Of a DNA stretch of 41,788 bases, positions 15,422-23,757 are shown piece after piece. A program made the translations under genes and the position numbers. The stretch is from Candidatus Pacearchaeota archaeon (GTDB lineage: Archaea; Nanobdellota; Nanobdellia; Pacearchaeales; GW2011-AR1): contig JAGVXG010000014.1 of the NCBI GenBank assembly GCA_018303885.1, forward strand, positions 1-41,788, in the 5' to 3' direction. Below the pieces are notes generated by a model. The model did no database searches. It was given only the letters and a program-made list of their open reading frames with translations, and was not told the origin of the DNA. Numbering within the stretch: position 1 is the stretch's first letter; each line of letters starts with the position of its first letter.

Positions 15422-15859
15422 CTACTTTTCCCAGCAGAACAATTTTAACAGTCTTGGTTTGAAAGTATTCAGCGTGGAAGTAATCATGACAGATTCTGCA
15501 TAGATGTTTTTTTCCTGAGTTCCTGAAAGCGCGCAAGAACCAGATGGGTTGCATATTTTTGCCTCACAATTAAGATTTCTTGGTATCTTGTTTTCTATCG
15601 CTATCTTTGTGCCTGGTGCTTGAGACGCAAAAGCAGCCCATTCAACTTCCCCATTTGTTGCTAAAACCTCTGCTCTTAATGTATTGTTTAATTCTATGCT
15701 TCGTAAAATTGAAATTTCAATATCTTGAACTAAAGCAGACGCGTCTGACCCAACGTCATTGCTTCCTTTGCTTATAACAAAAAGCACGATGCCTGCCAAT
15801 AGTAAAATTGCAACAAAAGCTTCGGCAATTTTTATCCAGCCGCGTTTATTTTTTTTCAT
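15422..15859 (-). CDS. Type IV pilin-like protein
   Basis: The 145-residue protein begins MKKNKRGWIKIAEAFVAILLLAG: basic stretch, Gly and a hydrophobic helix with a Glu at +6, the layout of class III (prepilin) signal peptides cut by a PibD/PilD-like peptidase after the Gly. A single membrane helix is followed by a beta-rich extracellular domain with a cysteine pair (CEAKICNPSGSC). It lies downstream of the other pilus genes after a 179-nt AT-rich gap. Subunit role (major, minor or adaptor) cannot be told. Confidence 0.75.
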   Translation of the reverse strand: MKKNKRGWIKIAEAFVAILLLAGIVLFVISKGSNDVGSDASALVQDIEISILRSIELNNTLRAEVLATNGEVEWAAFASQAPGTKIAIENKIPRNLNCEAKICNPSGSCALSGTQEKNIYAESVMITSTLNTFKPRLLKLFCWEK

Positions 15860-16038
15860 GTTTTATTTATTCTTATTGCTCGCATTAAAAATACTCAAAT
15901 TTATTTTATTTTTAATGTAAACTAACCATTTATACTAATTTTTATTTTTAACATTAGCCCATAATATTTATATCTAATTTCTTTTACTTAGCTATATTTT
16001 TACTTAACTATTTATTTCCTCTTTTTTCAATTATTCAA

Positions 16039-16773
16039 TCACCATATTTTTACGTTTAGGAAACCAGATTCTTCATTAGCCTTATCACTTATGTAAACTA
16101 TTGGAACATCCTTTGCATAGATGTTTATATTGCTTGAAATCGTCTGATTTTTACTCTGTGTTGATATTTCTGTTCCGTTACCATATGTAAAACTAAAATC
16201 GAATTCATTTCCTTGTGAAATTTTTAAATCATCTTTTAAACCATCGTAATTACTGCTGTAATTTTCAATTAGTTTTACAATTTTTGTCTGAAAAATGCTT
16301 TCGTCTGTTTTTACCAGTCCAAGAACGTAGCCGCTTCCTTGACTAAGTTGCGGGCAGGGATTTATTGCTCCAGTTACCGTGGCAGAAAATTCTTCTGATC
16401 CATAAACTTTGAAAAAGGTAGCACCATTTCTCACAACCAGCAAATCATCGACGTCAACCCGTGTTTGCAGGGTATTTCCAGAATTATCTCTTGATATGAC
16501 CTTGTTTCCAATACCTGTTGTGCTAAAAAAACCAGAAAGCCTCACGCAATCTTGAGAAGGGCTTGGTGGAACGATTGCTACAGAAACAGATGTTAAATTT
16601 GCCGAGATTTTTTCCATTAAACCTGTCGCCAAAAATTCCAGGGAGTTATCCTTTTTCTCTGTTTTTAATGCCGGCTGTGTTATCAAGTAAATAAAAAATA
16701 TGAATGTCATAAATATAACAAATGACAGAACAACGCCAACATGAGAACCTTTTTTTTGTTTCATTATATACAC
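16039..16773 (-). CDS. Pilin-like / pilus-associated membrane protein
   Basis: A 244-residue protein with one N-terminal membrane segment (VGVVLSFVIFMTFIFFIYLI) after a KQKKGS motif that resembles a prepilin peptidase site, then a large extracytoplasmic domain. The true start may be the second Met (MKQKKGS, 9 nt in). It follows the small 31-codon ORF by 24 nt and sits downstream of the two TadC/FlaJ genes. It is likely a minor pilin or assembly protein; no other family is recognised. Confidence 0.65.
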   Translation of the reverse strand: MYIMKQKKGSHVGVVLSFVIFMTFIFFIYLITQPALKTEKKDNSLEFLATGLMEKISANLTSVSVAIVPPSPSQDCVRLSGFFSTTGIGNKVISRDNSGNTLQTRVDVDDLLVVRNGATFFKVYGSEEFSATVTGAINPCPQLSQGSGYVLGLVKTDESIFQTKIVKLIENYSSNYDGLKDDLKISQGNEFDFSFTYGNGTEISTQSKNQTISSNINIYAKDVPIVYISDKANEESGFLNVKIW

Positions 16774-16797
16774 AATTTTAATTAAATTTTTAAATTT

Positions 16798-16893
16798 TTA
16801 CAAATCTTTCCATGCCTCATTATCTTCTTCACTTAACCAATCTTCTGCTAAAACTGCTTCTGACATTATTGCCGCAAAAATCGCATTGTTCAT
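16798..16893 (-). CDS. 31-residue protein translationally coupled to TadC/FlaJ-2
   Basis: This frame (MNNAIFAAIMSEAVLAEDWLSEEDNEAWKDL) starts 1 nt after the stop of the upstream TadC/FlaJ gene, with a perfect GGAGG ribosome site formed by that gene's last codons (FFGG-stop). The segment LAEDWLSEEDNEAW resembles a tail commonly seen in small archaeal/bacterial antitoxin-like proteins, but no toxin partner is present. The tight coupling and good ribosome site argue that it is translated. It may be a tiny acidic subunit or regulator of the pilus machine. Confidence 0.6.
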   Translation of the reverse strand: MNNAIFAAIMSEAVLAEDWLSEEDNEAWKDL

Positions 16894-16894
16894 T

Positions 16895-17761
16895 TCATCC
16901 TCCGAAAAAAGCATTTGCTCCCGCAGAAATAATAAATGCCATTACCATCAGTATAAAAGAGTGTTTTATTCCTGGTTTTATAGTGCCTTCTGAAAGTTTT
17001 CCTATTGTTAAACCAGAGAAAAATCCCTGGATTAAGAGAAGATAAAGGAAAGCATTAGATAATTCTGACTGGCTTATTGGCGCCCCGCCACCGCCACCGA
17101 TAAAGCCGGCAACTCCGCCCAATCCTCCACCGCCCGAACCCCCGCCAGGAGAAGCAATTCCGCCGAGCAGAGGAATTATTTGGAATTGAAGAACAAGAAT
17201 TATAATAATGAAGACGACAAAGATAATGTAACCCTGAACAATTAATGTGGATATGCCCGCCTTTCTTTCTTTCTTCAGTTTATCAGTCGTGCTTACTGCC
17301 TCTGCAACAGATTCAAGTATTCCGCCTATTTCTCCCCCGCTTTTTTCTGCCTGTCCTATCAACGTCAAAGATCTTGAGATTGTCTTGTTTTTTACATCAT
17401 TTGCAAAAGTTTGAAGTGCGGCGCTTAATGGAATTCCTACAGAAATCTGATTAGCCAATTTTTTTATGTTTTCGCTTAACACACCATAGTACTTTCCTTT
17501 TACCTGGATTATGCTTTTGCTTACCGGTGTTCCTGTCTTTACACTCTCGACGAGGTTTCGCGCAAATTCAAGAAACATCTCCTCTTTTTCAGAAGCAATT
17601 CTTGTTTCTCTAACAATTGAAATAACAAATGGTAAAGCGCCAAGAAGTATCCCCATTCCGAAAATAAAAAAGAAAAACCTCGTGTTAATAAGAAGCAAAG
17701 AAACCAGCATAATTGCTAAAGCAACTCCAATTCCAAACCAATGTAGTTTTTTTATTTCCAT
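16895..17761 (-). CDS. TadC/FlaJ-type pilus assembly membrane protein 2
   Basis: The 288-residue protein has two N-terminal membrane helices (WFGIGVALAIMLVSLLLI; FFFIFGMGILLGALPFVI), a cytoplasmic T2SSF helical domain (about residues 60-165, with GTPVSKSIIQVKGKYYGVLS and GGEIGGILESVAEAV) and three C-terminal helices, as in the membrane core of type IV pili and archaella. A glycine-rich loop of about 30 residues near 205-235 is unusual. It starts 1 nt before the upstream partner's stop (17762). Two TadC/FlaJ proteins with one ATPase is the usual Tad-like arrangement. Confidence 0.88.
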   Translation of the reverse strand: MEIKKLHWFGIGVALAIMLVSLLLINTRFFFFIFGMGILLGALPFVISIVRETRIASEKEEMFLEFARNLVESVKTGTPVSKSIIQVKGKYYGVLSENIKKLANQISVGIPLSAALQTFANDVKNKTISRSLTLIGQAEKSGGEIGGILESVAEAVSTTDKLKKERKAGISTLIVQGYIIFVVFIIIILVLQFQIIPLLGGIASPGGGSGGGGLGGVAGFIGGGGGAPISQSELSNAFLYLLLIQGFFSGLTIGKLSEGTIKPGIKHSFILMVMAFIISAGANAFFGG

Positions 17762-19099
17762 TTAAGCTCCTTCTGGCTGTTTAATATGTAAAAACGCCAA
17801 AAATAAAATGTTGATAAGAGAAACTGCGAGAATCATTATAAGTGAAATCATTCCAGTGCTTAACGATATTCCCAACCCGCTTATTCTCATCATCATTAAC
17901 AAAAGCATAAGAATCATCGGAGCAGCGATGACAGCGCTTATGTAAATATCCATAAATGTTTCAGAAGCCTTTGCCTGTTTTTCTTTTTCAAGCCTATGGT
18001 CAAAAAGTAAGCTCTGAGAGCGTTTCTCAAAAAATTCAGGGAGATCTCCACCAGAATTAATTGTCGTCGCCAAACCATTAAACAGCTCTGAAAGTTTTTT
18101 GCTCGGGCTGTTGAAAGAACGGTTTCTTAAAGCCGTAACTAAATCATATCCATAAACATTTATTTCATTTTGAATTTTTATAAATTCTTTTTCGAGTGCA
18201 GGATACTCTTTTGTTGAAATAATTATGTTGAAAATCTTACTTGGCTCTATCATAGAACTCGATATAGCTGACATATGCACAACAGCAAAAGGAAGCTCCT
18301 GATTAATCTTGCCTTCGCTGGATTTTTTCTCCATTGTTGGGTAAAAATAAGCAAAAAGTAAAGTTACTCCCGGTATTGCAAATAAAAGCCAAAAAACTTT
18401 CAAGAACCTGATAGCCAAACTTCCTTCTACAGGAACAATAAAAGGCGGCAATGCTACAAGATTAAAAAACAAAAAGAACAGCATTATGAAAATAGCCGCA
18501 AAAAAAGACAAAACAGTGCTGAAAAAAATTACAGACACATAAGCCGCAGGCACGAATTCCATGTTGGCTTTAATCAAGTCTCTGCTTAAGTCTTTGAATT
18601 TCCCTTTATTGATTAAGTTTGTTGAATAATTATGAAACATCTTGCTGGCGAATTTTACATACTTTCTGGGCTTTCTTTCCTTCGTCTTCGAGATTTTCTC
18701 TCCTTTTTTTCTCATTCTTGAAAGAGTCAGCTTCTCTAAAGAATCTGGCTTCACTCTTCTAACATCTTTGACAGAAACAGGTTCTGGCTGAGTTTTTTCC
18801 AGATTTCTCTTAATTTGGTTCTGAACAGGAATATTTCTTTCAAGCTCCAATTCTTCCATTTCTTCTGTGCTCTTGAGAGGCTTAAACACGAAGATTTTTT
18901 CTGCATTGGCAATAACTTCATTTCCGGTTTTCCTAAGCTCGTTTTTCAGCATCGAAGTCTGAGAAGAAATCATTCTCTTTTCTCCAGGACTATCCGCGTT
19001 TCTATAATGATTAAACAAAGAACTTAGCTCGTTGAGGATTTTTCTTTCTCTGGAAATACTTCCTCTAAGCTGTTCAATTAAGACATTTTTATCTAACAT
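17762..19099 (-). CDS. TadC/FlaJ-type pilus assembly membrane protein 1
   Basis: This 445-residue protein has a long N-terminal cytoplasmic coiled-coil-rich region (about 1-160, highly charged), paired membrane helices (about 190-270), a T2SSF domain with GGDLPEFFEKRSQSLL (about 340-360) and two C-terminal membrane helices (AAPMILMLLLMMMRISGLG; GMISLIMILAVSLINILFLA). It is the membrane platform partner of the ATPase at 21030. The extended N-terminus is longer than in most TadB/TadC proteins and may dock the ATPase. It begins 5 nt after a 39-codon ORF. Confidence 0.88.
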   Translation of the reverse strand: MLDKNVLIEQLRGSISRERKILNELSSLFNHYRNADSPGEKRMISSQTSMLKNELRKTGNEVIANAEKIFVFKPLKSTEEMEELELERNIPVQNQIKRNLEKTQPEPVSVKDVRRVKPDSLEKLTLSRMRKKGEKISKTKERKPRKYVKFASKMFHNYSTNLINKGKFKDLSRDLIKANMEFVPAAYVSVIFFSTVLSFFAAIFIMLFFLFFNLVALPPFIVPVEGSLAIRFLKVFWLLFAIPGVTLLFAYFYPTMEKKSSEGKINQELPFAVVHMSAISSSMIEPSKIFNIIISTKEYPALEKEFIKIQNEINVYGYDLVTALRNRSFNSPSKKLSELFNGLATTINSGGDLPEFFEKRSQSLLFDHRLEKEKQAKASETFMDIYISAVIAAPMILMLLLMMMRISGLGISLSTGMISLIMILAVSLINILFLAFLHIKQPEGA

Positions 19100-19104
19100 T
19101 TTAT

Positions 19105-19224
19105 TTAAAATTTTAAAGCTGAGTCAGCAAATCTCGAATAATTTATTTCTAAGTTAATACAGAAGCTTGTTAATAGCTCATCACTGTTTTTGACATTAAC
19201 ATTTTCTATATCCTCTTTCATCAT
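19105..19224 (-). CDS. 39-residue protein between pilus genes
   Basis: A short frame (MMKEDIENVNVKNSDELLTS..., ending RFADSALKF) whose ATG overlaps the stop of the preceding 68-codon gene (ATGA) and which ends 5 nt before the TadC/FlaJ-1 start. Overlap at the start and tight spacing at the end support real translation. Acidic, no motif recognised. Confidence 0.5.
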   Translation of the reverse strand: MMKEDIENVNVKNSDELLTSFCINLEINYSRFADSALKF

Positions 19225-19427
19225 TTTGCGACCTCAAAAATCCTCCTTTGTGTTTGAATTAAAATGGCTTTTGACCTGTTGAAATTTTCTGGGTCTTGCT
19301 TTTCGTAAGCTTTCTTAAGTTTTTCAAAAGAATCTTCTAATGTTTTTACAAGTTGATTAAGATTAGAAATTTCCTCTTCCACATTACCCTTTTTTTGTAC
19401 TACCTCTTTTCCCATTTTGAATTCCAA
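19221..19427 (-). CDS. Small coiled-coil protein in pilus operon
   Basis: A 68-residue, highly charged protein with heptad-like hydrophobic spacing (ISNLNQLVKTLEDSFEKLKKAYE), predicted to be coiled coil. A likely start is the second Met (MGKEVVQ). It lies 58 nt after the ATPase and overlaps the 39-codon ORF by 4 nt. It might bridge ATPase and membrane platform as some archaellar accessory proteins do; that is speculation from position. Confidence 0.6.
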   Translation of the reverse strand: MEFKMGKEVVQKKGNVEEEISNLNQLVKTLEDSFEKLKKAYEKQDPENFNRSKAILIQTQRRIFEVAK

Positions 19428-19485
19428 TCTAATAAAAAAGAGGATTTACGTTATTAAATATTTCTTTTTATTGAAGAACAAGCCT

Positions 19486-21030
19486 TTACTGAACCCCATA
19501 CTGGCTAAGAACTTCTGCAGGCTTCTTGTAATACTGTGTTATAACATCCTGGAATTTCTGGAAATCAAAAACTTTTTCCTCATAAAGCCTGTAAAGCAAT
19601 TGCACTCTTCTTAAAAACTCTTTTTGTAATTCTTCGTTGCTTATTCCGAATCTTTTTGAAATTTTTTCCAGTATCTTGCTGTTCTTCTTAAAGTAGAATT
19701 GGTCCTCGGCAGGATTCCATGTAAAAGGAGTATTTGTTACTGCAATGCCTTCAGGAGTCACATTTATTATTTCAACTATCTCCCTGAGTTTTCTTGTTTC
19801 CTGCTTTTGTGCTATTGCATGTGTCATAATGCAAATACAATCAAGAACATTCAGCAGCGTCGGAGAAAGTTCTATTGGCGGAGTTTCCAGTCTTTTTATG
19901 ACAGTATCAACAGAGTCTGCGTGAAGAGTGCTTATTGAAGAATGCCCAGATGCCATTCCCTGGAAAAGAACATACGCTTCTTTCCCCCTTACTTCACCGA
20001 CGATTACATAATCAGGGTTTTGCCTGAAAGAGCTTTTTAACAATGCAAATAGGTCGATTTCGCCAACACCACCCACACCAGTAGCACTTCTTGCAACACT
20101 TGGAAGCCAGTTTTCTCTAGGAAGGTTTAATTCTCGGGTGTCTTCAATACTTACAACTCTTGCTTCCGGCGGAATGAAAAAAGCAACAGCATTCAGCAAA
20201 GTTGTTTTTCCTGAAGAAGTTCCTCCGGCAATTAATATGTTCATTTTATACTGAACAAGAATCCAGAGATAAGCAAGCATTTCCGGACTTAAAGTTCTGA
20301 AAGAAAGAAGCTGCGGAGGAGTCCATGGTGTTTTAGTGAATTTTCTTATTGTGAATGTCGGCCCTTTTGTGGTAATGTCTTTTGTGTATGTTGCGTTTAT
20401 TCTGCTTCCATCAGGAAGACTCGCGTCAAGAATAGGAGAAGCGTACGATATATACTTCCCGCAACGCTGCGCAAGTTTTTCGACAAAACTCTCGAGTTTT
20501 TCTGTATCGTTAAAACGAAGCGTCGTTTTTAAATTTCTAAATATTCTGTGGACAATATAAACAGGGCTTTCGTTTCCGTTGCATTCTATATCCTCGACAA
20601 AATAATCTCTAAGAAGAGGATCTATTTCATTGAATCCAACAAAATCACGAACAAGATAATAATATATTTTTTTGTAAGATTCATATGACATGCTTATTCC
20701 CAATTCAAAAGCAATCATCTTGAATTTCTTGTCAATATAGTCTAAAAGTTTTTCAGTATCTTTCTCTACAACAGCATCAAAATTAATCATGTCTCTCAAG
20801 GCGGCAATAATCTGCATTTTGTACCTGCTCTCACCCTCGTCTAGCACAGGTTCTTCTATTTCATAAACGACTTCATAAATCTTAGGGTCCCAATAAACAT
20901 GAATAAAAGCAAACGGCGCAATGACGCTGTATCTAACATCAATCTTAGTCTTGTCTCTGACTTTTTTCAAAGGAGGAACTGCCGGCGAGAAATTTATTGC
21001 AACTCTCGGATAATCTTGTATGCTTTGCAT
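19486..21030 (-). CDS. Type IV pilus/archaellum-type secretion ATPase (GspE/FlaI/TadA family)
   Basis: The 514-residue hexameric ATPase powers pilus assembly at the membrane. It has an N-terminal domain (1-240) with the family's DPLLRDYFVEDIECNG, Walker A GGTSSGKTT (about 267-275), Asp box IEDTREL, Walker B DYVIVGEVRG (about 335-344) and His box GHSSISTLHADS (about 358-369). C-terminal residues vary among archaeal members. It is closer to archaeal FlaI/TadA types than to bacterial PilB, lacking the zinc-binding C-terminus. Its start lies 27 nt after the 3' end of the tRNA gene, so pilus expression from this point may share or be separated by tRNA processing. It heads the ATPase-TadC part of the locus. 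Confidence 0.95.
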   Translation of the reverse strand: MQSIQDYPRVAINFSPAVPPLKKVRDKTKIDVRYSVIAPFAFIHVYWDPKIYEVVYEIEEPVLDEGESRYKMQIIAALRDMINFDAVVEKDTEKLLDYIDKKFKMIAFELGISMSYESYKKIYYYLVRDFVGFNEIDPLLRDYFVEDIECNGNESPVYIVHRIFRNLKTTLRFNDTEKLESFVEKLAQRCGKYISYASPILDASLPDGSRINATYTKDITTKGPTFTIRKFTKTPWTPPQLLSFRTLSPEMLAYLWILVQYKMNILIAGGTSSGKTTLLNAVAFFIPPEARVVSIEDTRELNLPRENWLPSVARSATGVGGVGEIDLFALLKSSFRQNPDYVIVGEVRGKEAYVLFQGMASGHSSISTLHADSVDTVIKRLETPPIELSPTLLNVLDCICIMTHAIAQKQETRKLREIVEIINVTPEGIAVTNTPFTWNPAEDQFYFKKNSKILEKISKRFGISNEELQKEFLRRVQLLYRLYEEKVFDFQKFQDVITQYYKKPAEVLSQYGVQ

Positions 21031-21057
21031 TTTAAAATTTTTTATTCTAATTCATCG

Positions 21058-21131
21058 TGGCAGGACAGGGAATTGAACCCTGCTCTCCAACTTGATGAGG
21101 GTTGGCGACTGAACCAATCGTCCATCCTGCC
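21058..21131 (-). tRNA. tRNA with atypical anticodon arm (CAU most likely)
   Basis: The 74-nt minus-strand sequence folds as a cloverleaf: acceptor GGCAGGA/TCCTGCC (7 bp), discriminator A, D stem GAC/GTC with G-G in the loop, T arm CAGGG-TTCAATT-CCCTG. CCA is not encoded. The anticodon arm is odd: a perfect 5-bp stem CCAAC/GTTGG encloses nine bases, or a sixth C-A mismatch leaves the 7-base loop CTCATCA. The U33 rule then gives anticodon CAU (Met, or Ile2 after modification), with an unusual pyrimidine at 37. A TATA-like GATATATTC lies about 26 nt upstream. Part of the arm is repeated 76 bp upstream (21168-21184). Identity is uncertain; the gene itself is well supported. Confidence 0.8.
21092..21108. 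repeat. 17-bp direct repeat, copy 1 (in tRNA anticodon arm)
   Basis: TTGATGAGGGTTGGCGA on the plus strand covers most of the anticodon arm of the tRNA. An exact copy lies at 21168-21184. Archaeal integrases often use anticodon-arm sequence as attachment core, so this may be a trace of an integration or a partial tRNA duplication. Confidence 0.7.
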
Positions 21132-21167
21132 GTAAAGTTTAAATAGTTTGAATATATCAATATACTA

Positions 21168-21184
21168 TTGATGAGGGTTGGCGA
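21168..21184. repeat. 17-bp direct repeat, copy 2 (upstream of tRNA)
   Basis: Exact copy of the tRNA anticodon-arm segment, 76 bp from copy 1, between the tRNA promoter region and the pilin gene at 21233. No other tRNA part is recognisable around it. Confidence 0.7.
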
Positions 21185-21232
21185 ATTCTTATTTTTAATA
21201 TACATTTTTTATTTATGAATTTTCATATTTTT

Positions 21233-21787
21233 TTAGTTTGTTACATCTATGTTTATGACGCTTCCTCCTTTGTCTGAAATAATAAACTTATAAGGGGTTG
21301 AGGCTCTTGTTACATCTTTTAATTCATCTCTATTTTGAATAGTAATATTGTACTTTCCTGAATAACTCTTAATTAAAGTCACTTCATTAATATTTCCTTT
21401 TTTTTCTGTGTTCGCGATTATACCCCTAAAACTTACATTTTCACCTGGTTCACTATACTTATATCTGCTTTCTATTTTAAAATATAGCCTGTCATTTACT
21501 CCATCGATAGAAAGTGTTCCTTTGTTTAAGCCAACTTCAAGAACCCTCTGATTTCCAGGTCCACCAAAAGTTAACTCTGATACTATAGAGTCTATATCTT
21601 CTAAAATGCGAACAGATTGTTCTATTATTCCCTTGTCTTGAGTTTCTTGTATTTTTGGTTTTACAAAAGTTAAAACCAACCCAATCAAAGCAAATGCAAT
21701 CAAAGTATAAACCATTGTCTCTACCCAGATTTGCCCACGTCGAGAGAACCTCTGATTTTTGCTTTTCTTATTCATCACACCCTTCAT
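21233..21787 (-). CDS. Type IV pilin-like protein
   Basis: 184 residues in the longest frame; the likely start is the second Met (MNKKSKNQ). The N-terminus SRRGQIWVETMVYTLIAFALIGLVL has the basic-Gly site, a Glu at +6 and a long hydrophobic helix of a class III prepilin. A beta-rich extracellular domain follows. It lies between the tRNA and another pilin-like gene, in the same direction as the ATPase, so it is probably a filament or minor subunit of the same pilus. Confidence 0.8.
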   Translation of the reverse strand: MKGVMNKKSKNQRFSRRGQIWVETMVYTLIAFALIGLVLTFVKPKIQETQDKGIIEQSVRILEDIDSIVSELTFGGPGNQRVLEVGLNKGTLSIDGVNDRLYFKIESRYKYSEPGENVSFRGIIANTEKKGNINEVTLIKSYSGKYNITIQNRDELKDVTRASTPYKFIISDKGGSVINIDVTN

Positions 21788-21860
21788 TAACTTAACAGGA
21801 AAAAATAGTTTATTAATTTTCCCTACTAGGAATTCTAAATTTAAATAGCTTAGAGAAATA

Positions 21861-22382
21861 TTAAGGAGCTAAAGAAAGACAATTGTCAATTTCTTCAATA
21901 GCATCTGAAACCTCGCACTGGTCATTGCCTATTACAGGAGCTATTCTTATAGATTCAGCAGGGCCCGAAAGTCCTGCTGCGCCCATATTAAAAAGGTAAG
22001 TAAGTCCGGAGTTTTTCCCAGGCAACTTGACGTTTGTACTTCTGTCAGGATAAGCAACAAGATTAGCTACCTGTGTTACTCCGCTGGTTAGCCTAAAACT
22101 TGCAGAAGTTCCCGCAGCAGAAACCCCGATAAGGAGTTCATCTAAATTTACGTCGCCGACACTTATCGAAAATTGGAGTTCATTAGAACTGCTATTGTAG
22201 CAAGTATAATCATTGTTGATACTTATTTTCCCAAAAGTTTCGAAACAGCTGGATTTAGAAAGATTGTCTTCAACAAGATTGTTAACAACTGCCCAAACAA
22301 TTCCCACCAATGTAACTGTTAATGCTAGAATCAAAACCACGCTGACAATTTCTGACAAACCTTTTTTACCTCTTTTAACCAT
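21861..22382 (-). CDS. Archaeal-type pilin (DUF1628-like N-terminus)
   Basis: 173 residues. KRGKKGLSEIVSVVLILALTVTLVGIVW at the N-terminus is the classic archaeal type IV pilin motif (KKG-[LV]S-x-[IV]V). The C-terminal domain has cysteines that could pair (Cys in DDYTCYNSS-type and NDQCEV, DNCLSL positions). The 73-nt gap to the next pilin gene suggests co-transcription. It is one of the best candidates for a structural subunit. Confidence 0.88.
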   Translation of the reverse strand: MVKRGKKGLSEIVSVVLILALTVTLVGIVWAVVNNLVEDNLSKSSCFETFGKISINNDYTCYNSSSNELQFSISVGDVNLDELLIGVSAAGTSASFRLTSGVTQVANLVAYPDRSTNVKLPGKNSGLTYLFNMGAAGLSGPAESIRIAPVIGNDQCEVSDAIEEIDNCLSLAP

Positions 22383-22492
22383 TATTTTATAAAATGATTT
22401 TGAAGTTTATAAATTTTGGTTTGGTTATTTTTATAGAATCATATTAAAAACAAGGGTTTTAAAGTCAAGACCTCGTTAGAAAAGATACATTT

Positions 22493-23101
22493 TTATTTTC
22501 TTATTCTTCCTTCGTATTCTAAATGCCCAATTTTAGCTAAAGCTTGAATAGTTGGACCGCCAGCACTTCCTAAATTTGGTCCTTCCCCCATTAATTTAAG
22601 TTCTGCAATTCTTAATCCTACTGGAGTTTTTTCTTGTTCATAAAACATTAGTTGGTATGCTGTATCTGGAATATTAAACGCATATCTAAAATATCCTTCT
22701 CTTTCAAAATTTGGAAGTAATTGTGATTTTTCTACTTCTTTACCGACTAAACTATCTAATGTTTCTAAATAGGGATTTAGTTTTGCAACTACGATTGGCC
22801 GTTGGTCCGGTTGTTCTCTATGATAGTTTCCTATATCCCATTTACCTTTTAACGACCATTTCCATCCATTATGAACATAACCCTTTTCTCTTTCATTTTT
22901 CTTAAAAAATTCTAATACCTCTTGTGGCGGTCTTTTATTTACTGCATCAGAATTAGGTCCAACAAAGATTGCCGCATCATAAAATGGCAAAACTAAATCT
23001 GTTGGAATTTCAACTCGCTCAAATTTTGCCACATAAATTAGAGGATAATCTTGTAAACCTTGAAATTCCCTTTCACAAGTTGGACATTTATCATTATCCA
23101 T
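22493..23101 (-). CDS. Hypothetical protein with CPxC motif
   Basis: A 202-residue protein starting MDNDKCPTCEREFQGL; the CPTC is half of a zinc-ribbon-like site and no second CxxC is evident. The rest is soluble, mixed alpha/beta (IPTDLVLPFYDAAIFVGPNS..., DQRPIVVAKLNPYLETLDSLV). No signal peptide or membrane segment is visible, so it is cytoplasmic, unlike its neighbours. It sits alone between pilin genes, with 110 nt before the next gene and a repeat-containing gap on its 5' side. Function not recognised. Confidence 0.65.
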   Translation of the reverse strand: MDNDKCPTCEREFQGLQDYPLIYVAKFERVEIPTDLVLPFYDAAIFVGPNSDAVNKRPPQEVLEFFKKNEREKGYVHNGWKWSLKGKWDIGNYHREQPDQRPIVVAKLNPYLETLDSLVGKEVEKSQLLPNFEREGYFRYAFNIPDTAYQLMFYEQEKTPVGLRIAELKLMGEGPNLGSAGGPTIQALAKIGHLEYEGRIRK

Positions 23102-23140
23102 AGTAAAACTTCATAATTGGGGGTTTAAAAAGTATTGTAT

Positions 23141-23201
23141 ACTAGAGTAATTGTATAGGTTCAGGACATATATCCTGGTCTCGCACAGACTAGAGTAATT
23201 G
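23141..23201. repeat. 13-bp direct repeats flanking a small hairpin
   Basis: ACTAGAGTAATTG occurs at 23141-23153 and again at 23189-23201. Between them CAGGA(CATATA)TCCTG (23162-23177) forms a 5-bp stem. The 156-nt gap between genes 22493 and 23258 holds nothing else that can be recognised; the layout could be a regulatory site or a degenerate element. Confidence 0.5.
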
Positions 23202-23257
23202 AGTACTTATTTTAAATATCCCATTATAAATGAAGACTTTAAAATTAATCCATGTTT

Positions 23258-23731
23258 TTATAAAACTAATTCCTGTCCCTGCCTCTCTTCACAAACATGA
23301 GTTTTTTCCCCGCTTTCAGAGCTTCCAACAAGAATAGGAATTAAGACAATTTCGGTTGCGCCAGAGAATTGCAAGTCAGAAGAGAAAATGCCGCCCTGCT
23401 TCAAGCCCGTCGCTGGCCAGAGGGTTGATAGAACTTTTATTTCTTTTGTTTCATGGCTTCCTGACCTTACTATTTTTACATTCATCCCAAAAATAGGAAC
23501 ATTTCCGACGTTTGATATTGTGAGCGTTCCAAAAGAATAATCAGCAGAAAAACTAACATCATCGCATACAAGCTCTATGTTTGTTCCGCCGAATTTTGTT
23601 ATAGACTCTTTCGTCAGTCCTCTGAACCAAAGAAAAATTATCAGCGCCAGAACTATAACCATGACAACCAAAAGAACTGTTGCAACAACAGGCGAAACAC
23701 CCCTTTTTTGAATCATGTTTTCTAAAGACAT
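23258..23731 (-). CDS. Archaeal-type pilin (DUF1628-like N-terminus)
   Basis: 157 residues starting MSLENMIQKRGVSPVVATVLLVVMVIVLALIIF, the archetypal archaeal pilin/archaellin-like N-terminus (KRGVSPVV...). A short beta-sandwich-like domain follows, with cysteines (LVCDD, HVCEE) that may form one disulfide. It starts 27 nt after the larger fused pilin upstream and is likely co-transcribed with it. Confidence 0.88.
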   Translation of the reverse strand: MSLENMIQKRGVSPVVATVLLVVMVIVLALIIFLWFRGLTKESITKFGGTNIELVCDDVSFSADYSFGTLTISNVGNVPIFGMNVKIVRSGSHETKEIKVLSTLWPATGLKQGGIFSSDLQFSGATEIVLIPILVGSSESGEKTHVCEERQGQELVL

Positions 23732-23757
23732 TTTGAATTTATAAATTTATATTTAAT

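Noticed and set aside
16798-16893. Antitoxin of a toxin-antitoxin pair
   Set aside because: The tail resembles antitoxin ends, but no toxin-like gene adjoins it and it is embedded in the pilus operon; kept only as a small protein.
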